This document shows, piece after piece, positions 47,697 through 60,142 of a stretch of DNA of 64,000 nucleotides. The DNA comes from Eonycteris spelaea (taxonomy: Eukaryota; Chordata; Mammalia; Chiroptera; Pteropodidae), in NCBI GenBank assembly GCA_003508835.1, contig PUFA01000027.1:62001-126000 (forward strand), read 5' to 3'. A program made the position numbers and the translations under genes. How positions within the stretch are numbered: the stretch's first letter is position 1; each line of letters begins with the position of its first letter. The notes below the pieces were generated by a model. It was not told where the DNA came from and did not search any database. It worked only from the letters and a program-made list of their open reading frames with translations.

Positions 47697-48156
47697 GCGG
47701 GCTGGTGGCGAGGGCACCGCCCTCCGCCTGGGCGTGTGAACCTGCTGCACCTGGTCCTGCTCAAGGGCCACGGAAGACAGTCCCAAGTAGACGGGAAAGG
47801 GAGGATTGTGAAAGGCTCTGTCTACACACGGGTGGGATGATGAGGTCAGCCGCATCCCACCCCCAAAAAGCATATTAATGTATGGCCATGAAGGTAAAAA
47901 ATCTTGGTTATTAGGTATGCTGGATTATACGGTGACAGGTTCCAAAATAAATGTATATTTTTTAGGCTTTCGTGGCCTATTTGAGGCAACGTTTCCCAAG
48001 AACGCTATTTTTCTGGCCATTTAGTGGCCAGAAAGATTTTGAAGCAGGAGTTAAATCTTGCAGCCACAATCAGCCTGGTTTCATCCGCTCTTGTGGTTTA
48101 AAAATGACAACTAAATTTAGTCTTCCTTCTAGATTACTATCTCAAGCTCCTGACCT

Positions 48157-48184
48157 GATTGATTGATTGATTGATTGATTGATT
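48157..48184. repeat. (GATT)7 microsatellite
   Basis: Seven exact GATT units, intergenic, upstream of CYP51A1. Confidence 0.95.
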
Positions 48185-48269
48185 CAGTCAACATAAGAGC
48201 TAGGCATACAGCAGTGACTGAGAAAACCGCAAAGCTCTCTGGGAAGGAGCAGGAATATCCTTCCAGTTG

Positions 48270-48660
48270 TCTGCTGGACTCCTCTGCCCAGAGACCTAAC
48301 CTTCACTCTCACAGTCAGTAAATGTAAAACTAAACTCGTTACCTCCTCCCACCGGTCTGTCACCCTGCCTCTCCTGAATGCCTGTGAAGGAAGGGTACTC
48401 CTATGCACCTCATTGCCCTCTTCTTTCATGCCTTACATCTAATCAGTCACCAAATGGTAAAATTCCACTAATTTAAGTTTCTTCATTATTATTGCCACTA
48501 CCTTAGGTCAGGCGCTAATCATTGCTTGCCTGCCCTGCTGCAACAGTATCCTACCTGGTCTCTGCTTCTGTGCTTGTCTTGATCCTCCACACTGCTGCTG
48601 TTTCTTATTTCACTAAAACTATGTTGTCATCATCTCCATAGGTTTCCTCTCTTAAAGATG
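48270..48660. repeat. L2 LINE fragment
   Basis: ATTGCCACTACCTTAGGTCA, then TTGCTTGCCTGCCCTGCTGC, CAGTATCCTACCTGGTCTCT and CTTGATCCTCCACACTGCTG: the L2 3' pattern. Confidence 0.7.
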
Positions 48661-48716
48661 AACTTGAGAATAGGGATCATAGTTTTTATGTTTTGTGTTT
48701 ATCCTAAAACCTACCA

Positions 48717-49642
48717 TAGCAGTTCTCAAATTGTGGTCCATGGCCCTCTAGGGGTCCCGAGGACCCTTTTTGGGTCTCTACAAAATCAAAATTCTTTCTA
48801 AAAATATTCTTATTTGCTTTGTTACTGCTCGAATTTGTACTCATGGTGCAAAATCAATAGTAAATAAAACTTCTGACACCTCAGCACGAATCAATGGCAG
48901 TGGCACCAAACTTTAGTAGTCATTTTTCCTTACTGCCATGCACTGGCAATACAAAATAAATTGCCCATTTCACTTAAGAATGTCCTTGATGAAACTGTAA
49001 CATTAATTTTATTAAAGTTATCAATGAATCAGTATTTTCAATTACCAGTGCATGATGTTACAAAATCATGCCTGAAGCATCCATTCGAAGTACAATTTAG
49101 AGCAATAAATTCTTACAGAATACAAAAAGTTCATTGATATAGTTTCCAATTGTACATTATAACTAACTTTTAAGATATTACCACTTGTGAAGAATATCTA
49201 ATTATCTGAAAAGTTATCAAAATATTTTTCATTTTTCCAACTATACATCTGTGTAAAGCCAGGTTTTCTTAATATACTTCAAACAAAACAATATGGAAAG
49301 CATAATAGATTGACTACAAAAGCACATATGAGAATTAACTGGCTTCCATTAAGCCAGGCATTAAAGAGATTTGCAAAAATCTAAACCAGGGCAAACTTTC
49401 TCACTAATTTTTTTGTTTTTGAAAATAAAACTATGTTCATAAAAATGCATTATTTATGATAAATGACATTGTTATTTTAATAAATTAATACACATTTTCA
49501 TTTCTCCACTTTAATTTATAATATTGCAAATATATATAAATATAAATAAGATATAAATTAACATTTTTTAAAAAAATTTTAGGTTTTTTAATAAATTGTA
49601 AGATTGTGAGAGTCCTGAGACCAAAAAGCTTGAAAACTGCTG
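48717..49642. mobile_element. hAT-type DNA transposon with 8-bp target duplication
   Basis: Ends are imperfect inverted repeats: left TAGCAGTTCTCAAATTG, and the right end, reversed, CAGCAGTTTTCAAGCTT. Flanks ACCTACCA (48709-48716) and ACCTACAA (49643-49650) match at 7 of 8, the hAT signature. The interior (926 bp) has no long frame. The size suggests a non-autonomous or internally deleted, Charlie/Zaphod-like copy. Confidence 0.8.
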
Positions 49643-49650
49643 ACCTACAA

Positions 49651-51009
49651 TATAATTTATAGGGATTTAAATTTTTGTTCCCTGTGGAACCAAGTCCATA
49701 CCGCCAGTAGTACTACCTTCCTGTGAAATCGTTCTAAAGCAAGACTTTTTATTCATTAAAATTTCAAGGTAGCTCCCATTATTACATAACCATAGCTTTT
49801 GTTATTTTAATGAGTTTTCCAAGGTGATATTTCAGAAAGTCATTATAAACCAAAAAGGGAGATTATTGATTCATCATGGATTTCACCCTACTATTCTATA
49901 ATTAGTTGAATATGGTAATGCACCTTTTTCCTAGGCTGCCCATACATCCCATCAGACCACTCTTTTAACATTAGTGAATATAGAAATATAAAAATAAAAT
50001 TTAATTTCCTACTGTAAACTAAGACTGACTTAAAATGCTGGGTGATCAATAACAAAGCATCTGTGACCAAAGCCAACATTTTTTTTGTTTAAATATTTCT
50101 TAGTGTATATTTAAACATGCTTGACTGAAAATTAACTTGGATAATTTCTTTAGAAAATTTTTTACTTTCCCTAATTTCCTTCTGAAACATTTGAAGGAGG
50201 ATTATATTAAGCTGGCTCTTAAATCAGGACAGATTGCAGTCATTTCTCCAGAAAGCTATTCCGTCTCAGCTCAGCCTTGAGCTTCTGCTCACTTACCCAT
50301 AATTCTTCAATAAGATGCTTTTCTCTGACTGGAAGGATGAATCTCTTAAAATTCCCCAAACCACACTAATTGGCACATGAACGTTACAGCTTTACTGAAG
50401 GGTTATAGATAATAAAATACAATTTTAGCACTCAAGAGAAAAACTAAAACCAGATGGTAAATATGACTATTTCCAACATCAAAGGAAAGCAAGAAAATAT
50501 AAAACATTGTCTGGGGACTAGAAGTTCCCTTCATAGGCACAAAACAGTATCTGGTTGTCCTACCTAGAATTTACTTCTCTGTTGCTCCTTAATGAAGGGG
50601 CTTTCTTTAATCCCTCCTGTAAAAAATCTCCATTCAGAGAACTCTGACCCCTACCCACAAGGAGTATTTCACCCTAGGATCCACAGCCCACCCACATCCA
50701 AACTCCAACCCCACTCCCCCCAGCGGGGCAATTCATAGGACATAATTATGCAAAACATTTCTCTGAGTTTGTCAGTAGGAAGCAATTAAGCAAAACGCCA
50801 TTTGACACTTTAAGTCTAGGCCCCTCAAGTCTCTATATTGATGTGAAATGGAATGCACATCATCATCTCTCCTTTTCTGGTAACTTATTAGACCAAACAT
50901 AGGCATAAATCTTCACGATTGTCAGTTAGGCAATGGATACCTTTCAGTGACACAAAAGATCTGTCAGTAGCTTTGTAATTATCTTTGCAAGAATAGGTCA
51001 TAGCAGATT
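49651..51009. other. Intergenic, no recognised content
   Basis: A+T-rich intergenic DNA between the hAT element and the split L1. The patch at 50220-50390 vaguely resembles L2. No gene visible. Confidence 0.45.
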
Positions 51010-51378
51010 ATCACTATTTTGCCTTTGTTGCTTGCACTTTGGTGTCACATCCAAGAAACCATTGCCCAAACCACAATTGTGAAGATTTAGGTTTTCTTCT
51101 AAGAGTTGTATAGTTCTACCTCTAAAGTATAGGACTAATCTATTTTAAGTTAATTTTTCATATAGTGTGAGATGGGAGTCCAAATTCATTCTTTTGCATG
51201 TGGATATTCAGTTGTCCAAGCCCCATTTATTGAAAAAAGACTGTTTTTCCCCCATTGAATCATCTGGGTATCCTTATCAAAAATCAATTGACTCTAAGGG
51301 TTTATCTCTGGACTCTCTCAATTTTATTCCATTGATCGATATATCCATTCTTATTCTAGTACCACACTTTTATGTTTA
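51010..51378 (-). mobile_element. LINE-1 ORF2 fragment, antisense (left half of a split L1)
   Basis: Reversed ORF2: TTGCATGTGGATATTCAGTT, CCATTGAATCATCTGGGTAT and TCCATTCTTATTCTAGTACC. Sequence continuity resumes at 53035 after a 1.66-kb insert. Confidence 0.8.
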
Positions 51379-53034
51379 GTAATGCACACACACAAAAATA
51401 AATAATAAATAAATGTATATTTATATAAACAGAGTAATTGCTTTTAATGAATAACTACTAATCATATGGCATAAATTCTTATATATGTATATATGTATGT
51501 ACGTACTTATACAAAGCTTGGGATTTGATAAAATGACTTAATGCCCTTTCACTCTATTAGGTAAAATGCCTATGATTCTAACAATTAATTCCATTTATGT
51601 TTTTAGGTTAACAAGATTCTGTCTGCTATTGTCAGTAACAAGTACCAAATCTGTGTTCTCACTATGTTGGTTCAATGATTTGGCAGTTAGTGCTCATGGG
51701 TTTAAAGTATATTTGAAGGTAAGTGATGGTCATATAAAAGGACCATTGCCTAGTTTAAAGTAGTCAAAGCAAAATCTTCCAGGATGAAAGTGGAAGAATC
51801 ACCAGGACAGAAGATACTGTTCATCTTCTTATTTCAAATCTAGTCCTGAGATTCACCTTCTTATTAATCACTAATATGTAATAAAATGCTGGATTTAATG
51901 GGCTTTAATGTTTTATCGCAGTGTGCCTAGACAGAGGAAAATCTTTCCCTTAAATCTTCTTAGAAGATGAGACTACAAAATCACTATAGCATTAGAGATT
52001 AGTAAAAGGAAATTAAATGTGAGAATAACAGGAAACTAGGCCTGAATGGAGATTCAGAATCCTTATTTTCTGTGCTCTACCTCTTTGCTAGAAAATAAAT
52101 TAATCTGTCTTCTTTGTAAATTAAAGTCAAGAAAAACAATTCCATTAAGAGACAGTAGTTGACATCTTCCATTCTAAGCCCCTTTCTACTCCCACAGATC
52201 CATTACCACTTAACCACAGAGAGGAAAACTAAAAAGCTCTTGAACCTGAGGGTTTTTATCTAGATGTTGGTTACAACTGCATTTGGCATCAAAACCTAAA
52301 CTGATTAGAGGATATTTATAATCTGTATTTATTCCACGTAATATAGGTACTCATGTTTCACTATGGAAATACTGTTTGATAATGGGTGGTACCCCAGGTT
52401 GTGCTGAGGGGGTTAAAAATGTACAGACTCTGCATGTTTTTCCTTTTAAAGTGTGAAAAAAAATTCTGATGGAAAACATGACTTATTCTGAGAGTTTCAG
52501 ATAGCAACCATGGACTTGAATGTCTTCTCTATATGATTTAACAATAAATTTTTTAGTTTATTCCCTACTTTCAGTAAGAGTGCCTCTCTTACCCATAGAA
52601 ATATCACATCAGATTTCAGCTTACTTCCCCAGGACCATATTATATCAGAATGCGTCACACCAGGTCTAATATCACTGTAAGAAATACACAAATATAGTGG
52701 CAGGGGTAATTACTTTCTAAAGCGCATACTAATTTAAAACATGAGGTTTGGGGGTGGTTTTTTTTTTTTTTTTTTTCTGAAACAACAGAAACCTCCTCAC
52801 AGTTCTGGAGCCTGGAATACCCAGATGAAGGTGCTGGCTGATTCAGTTCCTTGCAGACAGCTGCCTTCCCTTGCCCTCACATGTAGAGACAGGAAGCTCC
52901 TGTCTTTTTTCCTCTTATAAGGACACCAGCTCTGTTGGATTAGGACTCCTCCCTTAAGACTTTCTTTAACCTTTATCATCTCACAGGCCCTGTGTCCAAA
53001 AACAGTCACATTGGGGATTAGGCTTCAGCACATG
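51379..53034. other. 1.66-kb insert inside an antisense L1
   Basis: Separates two L1 pieces that are contiguous in the L1 consensus. The right end is a reversed MaLR LTR fragment (about 52775-53034). The left 1.4 kb is A+T-rich and unassigned. No gene visible. Confidence 0.6.
52775..53034 (-). mobile_element. MaLR LTR (MLT1-like) fragment, antisense
   Basis: CAACAGAAACCTCCTCACAG, then GGACACCAGCTCTGTTGGAT and AACAGTCACATTGGGGATTA: reversed MLT1-type LTR. Preceded by poly-T at about 52759-52778. Confidence 0.8.
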
Positions 53035-55130
53035 AATTTTTATCTTGATTACTGTTCTTTTCTAGTAAGTTTGAAGTGGGAAGTATGAGTCTTCTGACTT
53101 GGTAGGTCATTTTCAAGATTGATTTGTCTATTAGGGGTCCCTTGAGTTTTTATATAAATTGTAGGATCAACTTGTCATTTTCTGCAAAAAGCTAGCTGGG
53201 CTTTTCATAGGGATTGCATTGAATATAGATCAGTTTGGGGAGTATTGCCATCTTAACAACATTGTCTTGCAATCTATAAACACAGAGGTCTTTCTGTTTA
53301 TTTAGGTCTTCTTTTATTTCTTTCAATAATTTCTTCTGTTTCAAGCCTTTCACTTCTTTTGTTAAATGTTTTCATAACTATTTTATTCTTTTTGATCTCA
53401 TTATACATGGAGTTATTTTAATTTATTTTCAGATTGTTCTTTGTAATTATATAAATACAAGTGATTTTTGTAAATTGATCTTGTATCTTGCTACTTAACT
53501 GAACTCATTTATTCATTCTAGTAGTTTTTTAATACGTTCATTAGGATTTTCTATGTATAAGATTGTGTCATCTGCAAATATAGTTTTATTTATTCCTTTC
53601 CAATATGGTACTTTAATTTTTTTTTTTCTTGCCTAATTCCATGGCTTGAAGCTCCAGCACAATGTTGAATAGAAATGGTAAGTGAAGAGCCTAGAGGTGA
53701 AAGGGTATTGCAGTTTATCAAATAATTTTTCTGTGTCTGTTGAGTGATCATATGGTTTTCTGTCCTTATTACTATGTTACATAGATTGATTTTCATTTGT
53801 TCAACCAACATTACATCATTCCTGGAATAAATCCCACCTGGTCATGGTATATAATTCTTTTTAATGTTGTTGGGTTTGGTTTGCTTATATTTTGAAGAGT
53901 ATGTTTGCATCTATTTTCATAAGGGATATTGACCTGCAGTTTCTTTTCTTGTGATTTCTTTGTCTGGTTTTAGTATTATACTAGCCTTATAAAGTGAATT
54001 GGAAGTGTTTCCTTCTCTTCTACATTTTGGGAGAGTTTGTGAAAAATTGGTATTAATTCTTCTTTGAACATTTGGTAGAATTCACCAGTGAAGCTATCTG
54101 GATCTGGGAATTTTTTTTGGAGGGGAATGGAGTGGGATGGGTAGGTGGTTGTTGATTAGTAATTCAATTTCTTCTTATTGGTCTATTCAGATGTTCTATT
54201 TCTATCTTAAGAATAGCTCTTCCTAGGAATTTGGAATATATCTATGTTATCTAATTTGTTGTCATACAGTTATTCATAATATTCTCTTATGTCCTTTTAT
54301 CTCTGTAAGATCTGTGGTTTCCTATCTTTTGTTATTTATTTTAGCAATTTGAGTTGTGTTGTTTTTTCATGAACAGTATAGCTAAAGGTTTGTCCTTTTT
54401 TTTTTTTTTTTTTGGTCCATTTTTTGATCTTTCCAAAGACCAATCTTTGGTTTTGCTGGATTTCTTTATTGTTTCTCTGTCGTATATTTATCTCCATCAT
54501 AATCTTTATTATTTCCTTCCTTTTTCTAGCTTTCAATTTAGTTTACCCTCATTTTTCCAGTGTTATTGTTACCCAGTGTTGCTCATCTTCCTTTTCTATT
54601 AAGGTAGGATGTTAGGTTATTAATTGAAACTGGATTAATTTTTTAATGTGAACATTTACAGATATAAATTTCCCTCTAAGTTTTTACTGCATCCCATAAT
54701 TAAGAATTTTGCTATGTTGTGTCTTTATTTTTATTCATCTCAATGTACTTCCCAAAAGTTCTCAATTTCCCTTTGATTTTGTCTTTGGCCATTAGTTATT
54801 TAAGAGTGTGTTATTTAATTTTCACATATTTGTTTAATTTCTCATTTTTTGTCATTGGTTTTTAATTTCACTCTTATTTTGAATATAGACATACTTTGTA
54901 TGATTTCAACACTTTTCAATTTATTGAAACTTGTTTTATGACCTAGCATACATATGATCTATCCTGGAGAATGAATGTTCTATGTGCACTGGAGAAGAAT
55001 GTTTATTCTATTGTTTGTTGTAGTCTTTAATAGTACTTGTTGGGTCAAGTTGGTCAACAATGCTTATATTTTTATAATTTTCTTCCTAATGGATTATTTT
55101 ATCATTATTGCCTTTTAATATTAAACTTTA
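53035..55130 (-). mobile_element. LINE-1 ORF2 fragment, antisense (right half of a split L1)
   Basis: Reversed ORF2 over 2 kb: GGGGTCCCTTGAGTTTTTAT, GGGATTGCATTGAATATAGA, TTTGGTAGAATTCACCAGTG and CTATCTGGATCTGGGAATTT. Reading frames are broken throughout. Includes a poly-T run at about 54389-54413. Confidence 0.85.
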
Positions 55131-55439
55131 CCATAGAAAAGTTTTAGCGTGCCACCTTCAAACTGACATGATAGTTCCTCAATTATAACTGTATTCTGAG
55201 GTGTTATTTCACTATGGTTACTGCCAAAGCTCCATTCCTACTTCATGAAGGAGGAACCAGATACACACACAAAAAATGCATAGCCCAGGAGTGGCAGCAA
55301 AGGCGATAGGAGTGGCTATGTGGGAGTGATTAAGGATATGAGCCTTCCATAAAACAACTGGGCACTAGAAGGCAGAGTAGTTATTCGTACATACTGATTT
55401 CACTACTTGGATATTAGCTAGGAAGTATTTTTTAAGAAA

Positions 55440-56346
55440 AACAAAAATGTTTAATGCGAGAGAATTCAGATGACAGAGTAGGGAACAACAAGAATCTGTC
55501 TCCCAACCTGGATGGCAATTGCACTGGCAGAATCTGATATAACAATTTTGGAACCCTGGAGTCTCTCGAAGGCTTTCAACTTCCAAGAGAAGCTTTGATG
55601 GTAAATTGCAGATGATTTTGATCAATTTCAGCTCTTAGTACAGTAGCCGCTACCCAGCCCCCCATCGCCATTTGACTGGCAAGGCAGCCGTGCATGTGAT
55701 CCTGGAGCAGCCTGCTCACAACCTTCAAGAACCAAGGTAGGCAAGAAGGACCCTGTCCTCCATATATCGGGGATCTGCCATCCTCTTACTGGTTACTGCT
55801 TCTGAACACAGAGGTGCGGACAAAAGGTGGGTGACCATTGTTGTACCTCCCACAATTATTGCAGGCCCCTTCCTTGAAGTGACTTCAAGGGGATTTAAAG
55901 GGCTGGTGCCCTTCCCTCTGCCCTTCATTTTTCTCTTTTGGGAGCCAGACATTAAAGAATAGAACAAAAACTTAACAAAACTACTGATATGTGAGGAAAA
56001 TTAGAAAGTGATCATACATGCTCAGAGAAAGACTCAGAAAGACCCTAGAAGACCTTAAGTTTATATACCAGGCCCATCCTCATCACCAGACAGCCTGCAA
56101 CAATCAGGACAAAAAACAGCAAACCTGATTTTCAGAGTTACCACATTATTATATTCAAATGTCCATTTTTCAACAACAAAAAATCACAAGGCATATAAAG
56201 AAATATGGAAGTATGAACCATTCAAAGGAAAAAATAAACAGAATCTGTTCCTGAAAAAGACTTGATGACAGATCTACTAGACAAAAACTTTAAAACAGCT
56301 GTCTTTAAAAAGCTCAAAGAACTAAAGGAAGATGTGGAGGAAGTTT
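55440..56346 (+). mobile_element. L1M/HAL1-type 5' UTR and ORF1 region
   Basis: GAGAGAATTCAGATGACAGA at the left; then TCAACAACAAAAAATCACAA, GACAAAAACTTTAAAACAGC and AAAGCTCAAAGAACTAAAGG, matching the L1M 5' region as I remember it. Interrupted on the right by a younger L1 insertion. Confidence 0.6.
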
Positions 56347-56357
56347 AAGAAGGACTG

Positions 56358-56724
56358 ATAATTGGCTAAAGAAGTTGTGGTACATATATACAATGGAATA
56401 TTACTCAGCCATAAAAAAGAGATGAAATACTGCCATTCACAACAACATGGGTGGACCTGAAATAATCATACTAAGCGAAATAAGCCAAACAGAAAAGGTT
56501 GAAAATCACATGGTATCACATATGTGGGATAAAAACCTAAAACCTAAAAGCAACAAATGAACAGGACAAACAAACAGAGACTCATGGACATAGACAATGG
56601 ACTAGTGGTTACCAGAAAGGAGGGGGAAGGAAGGAGGGAGAAAATAAAAAAATAAAATGTTTAAAAAATTATGTATATGTAATATGAAAAAATAATAAAC
56701 TGGTATTTAAAAAATAAAATACAA
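56358..56724 (+). mobile_element. 5'-truncated LINE-1 3' end with 11-bp target duplication
   Basis: Ends in an A-rich tail; contains ATATATACAATGGAATATTA, CTCAGCCATAAAAAAGAGAT and AACAACATGGGTGGACCTGA. Exact AAGAAGGACTG flanks lie at 56347-56357 and 56725-56735. Its 367 bp show little decay, so it is among the younger insertions here. Confidence 0.88.
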
Positions 56725-56735
56725 AAGAAGGACTG

Positions 56736-56830
56736 GTATTCTTCTTTAAATGTTTGATAGAATTACCAATGACACCATCAGGTCAAGGGCTTTAGGATGA
56801 ACAATTTCCTTTTGCCAGGATGTTTTTTCT
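56736..56830 (-). mobile_element. Short antisense LINE-1 ORF2 fragment
   Basis: TCTTCTTTAAATGTTTGATA followed by GAATTACCAATGACACCATC, the same reversed ORF2 segment as at about 54055-54115. Confidence 0.6.
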
Positions 56831-56999
56831 TAAATTTTCCTTTCTTCATCATCAACAAGAGTTTTGAAAATAAGGTTAGGGATAAAGAAAGTTACTCACT
56901 GCTGCCTGTAAAATCTATCAGTCCAAGATGTGAGTTCATACTATCAACCAAGCCAATTAGACTCCTTTTCTAGAATAGCTAGAGAAATCAACTTTTTAT

Positions 57000-59494
57000 T
57001 TATATTTATTATAAGCTACCAATAGGCATTCCCTGTCACAGAGAAAAACCTGAGAAAATGAGGCTAAAACATAGACAAAAGCTGAAGACAAGGGAATAGC
57101 AAAGAATCTTGAGTTTTTAAATGTAGTGGTGAAATAAAAGTATTCCTTCTTTAGGAAAAAAATATTTTGAAAAAACATTAGTTTCCTCTTTAAGAATGGA
57201 AGTTAGCTTCTTAATAGTAAAATTTATTAGCTAAATAGAAAACTAAAATAAATTTTCTCCCCCAGAAATGCAGTTTTCTTTGGACAACTTTTCACAAGCT
57301 CCTCTCAAAGTAAAAACTTTCCTAGTGCAAATAAACTTATTAGTTTACTTCTCTTTTACACAAGTGAAACCTTGAATTGACTTTACTCCTTCAAATGTTT
57401 GTGAAAACTGTTTAGCTAAATTAGATGTCACAAAATAACTTGTGAAAATTAGAGGTGGTTTTTAATTGAAAGATTATATTGTTATTGTTTTTATTCAACA
57501 GTAAGTTTCCTAAGCTTTTCATAGAGGTACATTGTATTCAAAGACTCTAAAAACTGCAGTTTTATCTATCCTACTGTTCTCTTTCTACTACAGTAAAATT
57601 TTAATAAAATTATTCTAACACTTTTTGCCCCCAAAGCCCAAACACGTTGCAATGTTTTTTGTTTTGTTAAATTTTTCTTCCTCACAGTTGACTCTAAAGC
57701 TAGTTTTACAAGGTCTCTGGCTTTAGCTATGTGAGTATGGTTTCCTTTTAGCTTAACTAGATAGAGTTTTTATTCTTTGCATCTGAAAGAGTTTTAATAA
57801 AACTATTTGCTTGGTCTCATCCTCCATACATGGGGCTTTTTCCAGCTCATCAGAGAGTGGCTATGACAACAGGATTCTAGATCTTGGGTCTTAGACAAAC
57901 ACCATCACCCTATTTCAAAATGACTAACCTTTTTTTAATCCTCATAATCCTGAAAAAATATTATGATCCCAATAGTAACACTATTGATGCCACACTGAAA
58001 TCTCTTAGACATGTTTCTGAATATGGTGTAGGTATCCTAATGTATATGTATCTACATCTCTCCACCTTACAGCTTCCTCTTGGCTAGCCTAGGGCAGGCA
58101 AGTAAGTGCTAAGGAACCCCTAGAAGCAGCCCTTAGCAATGACGAAAGGAAGTTGAAGAATAGACACTCTAGCTTCCTCACTCATTGGATTGGATAACTC
58201 TGAGATGTGTTCCATGCTTTCTACCAAAGGTCCCCAGGGCATGAAGTCCTAGTTGCCCACAGTTAAAAACCACTCACTTCCTTCTCTTCTTTATTTACTT
58301 CTGCACTACTCTTTTGGTAATTCCTGGGATCACCGCCCAGTGAAATGTTGTGCTCCAACATTTTAGACCCTTTCTCAGGGTCTGCTGGGGGAAACCCAAT
58401 TTCAAATATATCATTTTGCAGTTTAGGAAACAGATTTGGAGAGGTTCAATAACTTGTTCAACATCACACCTGTATTAGATATAGACTCTGCACTTTAAAC
58501 CCAGAAATTTCCTAGATCCAGGACCCATACTTGCCTCTCTGACACATGGCTTCTGAAATATAAGCATTTATGCGCATTAGATAATCTATTCTTGACTAAA
58601 ATGCAACTGATATTCAAAGGTTCAAATTTCTGGCTTAACACCAAAAGGCCCTATTCATGATCAGATCTATGTCCCTTACCGACTCATCTCCTATCTTGCC
58701 CCACAAACCTCTTTCATTTTATTGTTGCACATTCCTGGGCTTTTGCAGTTCTACAGCCTCAAACGCCTGTTGGGTGTGGGCTTTGATTTTACCCTTCTCA
58801 CAAGCTAAAAAGTTACCTTGTTGCTTTTTCATGTGGCAGAAGACTAGACTCCTAAATCAGAGACAAAAGGACCTTATGGCCACAAAGCAAGCAGCCTAAG
58901 CATTAGTATGTTTGTACTGATTCCCCTTGCCTTCCAAGCCTCATGGGGCAATGCAACATGGACACAAATGAATACCTCATATGCGGTGGGTTTTTTATCA
59001 TAGTTAAGAAACGTTGAACTTGAAGAACTCACCATTTTATAGCACTCAGTAAGCAAGACTGCTCTTTACCCTGGAGAGAAGCATTACCTTATCCCTCAAG
59101 GTGGCTGACTGCAAACAAAACCCCAAGAAATGGCCTTGGTAAAGAGTAGTCCGAACTCTTCACTTTTCATGTCTGAAGCTAACAGTTCTTCAAGATTCAT
59201 CAGTTTTTACTCATTTAAACTGACCTTGGTTTCCATAACTTTGAATAGAAGGAGACTTAATACAAGTAGTAAAGAATATTCTAGACATAGTGCAGTTTTT
59301 CTTACTTTATAAAAGTTTTCTGCTTGAAAGATATAGTAAATTTTGTGATGTGAGACCAAATTAAAGGAATTGATTTAGCAGGTTTGATTTAAACAGTGCA
59401 TATTTTATTGTCTTTGTTGTTTTGGAAGTGCAATGTAAATATTGGTTTACAACTATAACACCTAGGTCTCTAATACTGTTTTTAAAATTTTTTC
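57000..59494. other. Intergenic, mostly unassigned
   Basis: Contains a reversed MIR-like piece at about 58415-58530 (TTTAGGAAACAGATTTGGAG). The stretch 57840-58400 looks like decayed retroelement but I cannot name it. No gene visible. Confidence 0.45.
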
Positions 59495-59663
59495 CAGGAG
59501 TAATAAGAGTATAGTAATGTCCTCACTTAATGTTGTCAGTACATTCTATAACTCTAAGTGAAATAGTGTATAACACAAGCAATTTTACCTTAGGCTAATT
59601 GTTATAAATGAGTAAAGTGCGTGGAAAGTAAAGAGTTCAGAAGTACTGTTAGTTTCAGACATG
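59495..59663 (-). repeat. Ancient dispersed repeat interrupted by the LTR at 59669
   Basis: The reverse complement carries CAATTAGCCTAAGGTAAAAT and TTTCACTTAGAGTTATAGAA, matching the copy at 21575-21755 in word order. The repeat stops where the solo LTR begins. Confidence 0.6.
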
Positions 59664-59668
59664 GCTGG

Positions 59669-60137
59669 TGTGATGGGTAATTTTATTTGTCAACTTAACT
59701 GGGCTAAGGGATGCCCAGATAGCTGGTAAAACATTATTTCTAGGTGTGGTGTCTGTGAGGGTGTTTCTGGAAGAGATTTGCATTTGATTCAGGAGATGGA
59801 GTTAAAGAGATTCACCCTCACTAATCTGTGGAGGAATTATCCAATTTGGGGGGAGCCAAATGATCCAAAAAGGACAGGCAGGGCAAATTCTCCTTAAGCT
59901 GGGATGTCCATTTTTGCTGCCTTTGGACATTGGAAGTCCATATAGATTCTCAGGTGTTTGACCTTAGACTGAATTATACCACTAGTTTTCCTAGTCCTCT
60001 GGTTTGAAGACATTCAGATTGTGAGACTTCTCAGCCTCCATAACCATGTGAGCCAATTCCTATAATAAATCTCTTAGATATAGATATCTATGTATACCCT
60101 GTTGGTTCTATTTCTTTGGAGAACCCTGACTAATACA
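59669..60137 (+). mobile_element. Solo LTR (ERVL-like) with 5-bp target duplication
   Basis: Runs TGTGATGGGTAATTTTATTT to GAACCCTGACTAATACA, beginning TG and ending CA, 469 bp. GCTGG lies directly on both sides (59664-59668 and 60138-60142). A 5-bp duplication is usual for ERVL/MaLR elements. An AATAAA lies near 60064. No internal retroviral genes remain. Family name not certain. Confidence 0.85.
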
Positions 60138-60142
60138 GCTGG

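Larger units (their letters stand above)
46640..47760. promoter_or_regulatory. CpG island over CYP51A1 promoter and exon 1
   Basis: The only GC-rich, CpG-dense stretch in an otherwise A+T-rich window. It covers the first coding exon, the 5' UTR and about 500 bases upstream. Many short open frames on both strands here are composition artefacts. A broad housekeeping-type promoter is expected. Confidence 0.85.

Noticed and set aside
47425..47840. Two opposite-strand frames upstream of CYP51A1
   Set aside because: These are composition artefacts of the CpG island; the frames cross the SRE/CRE promoter module and show no domain.
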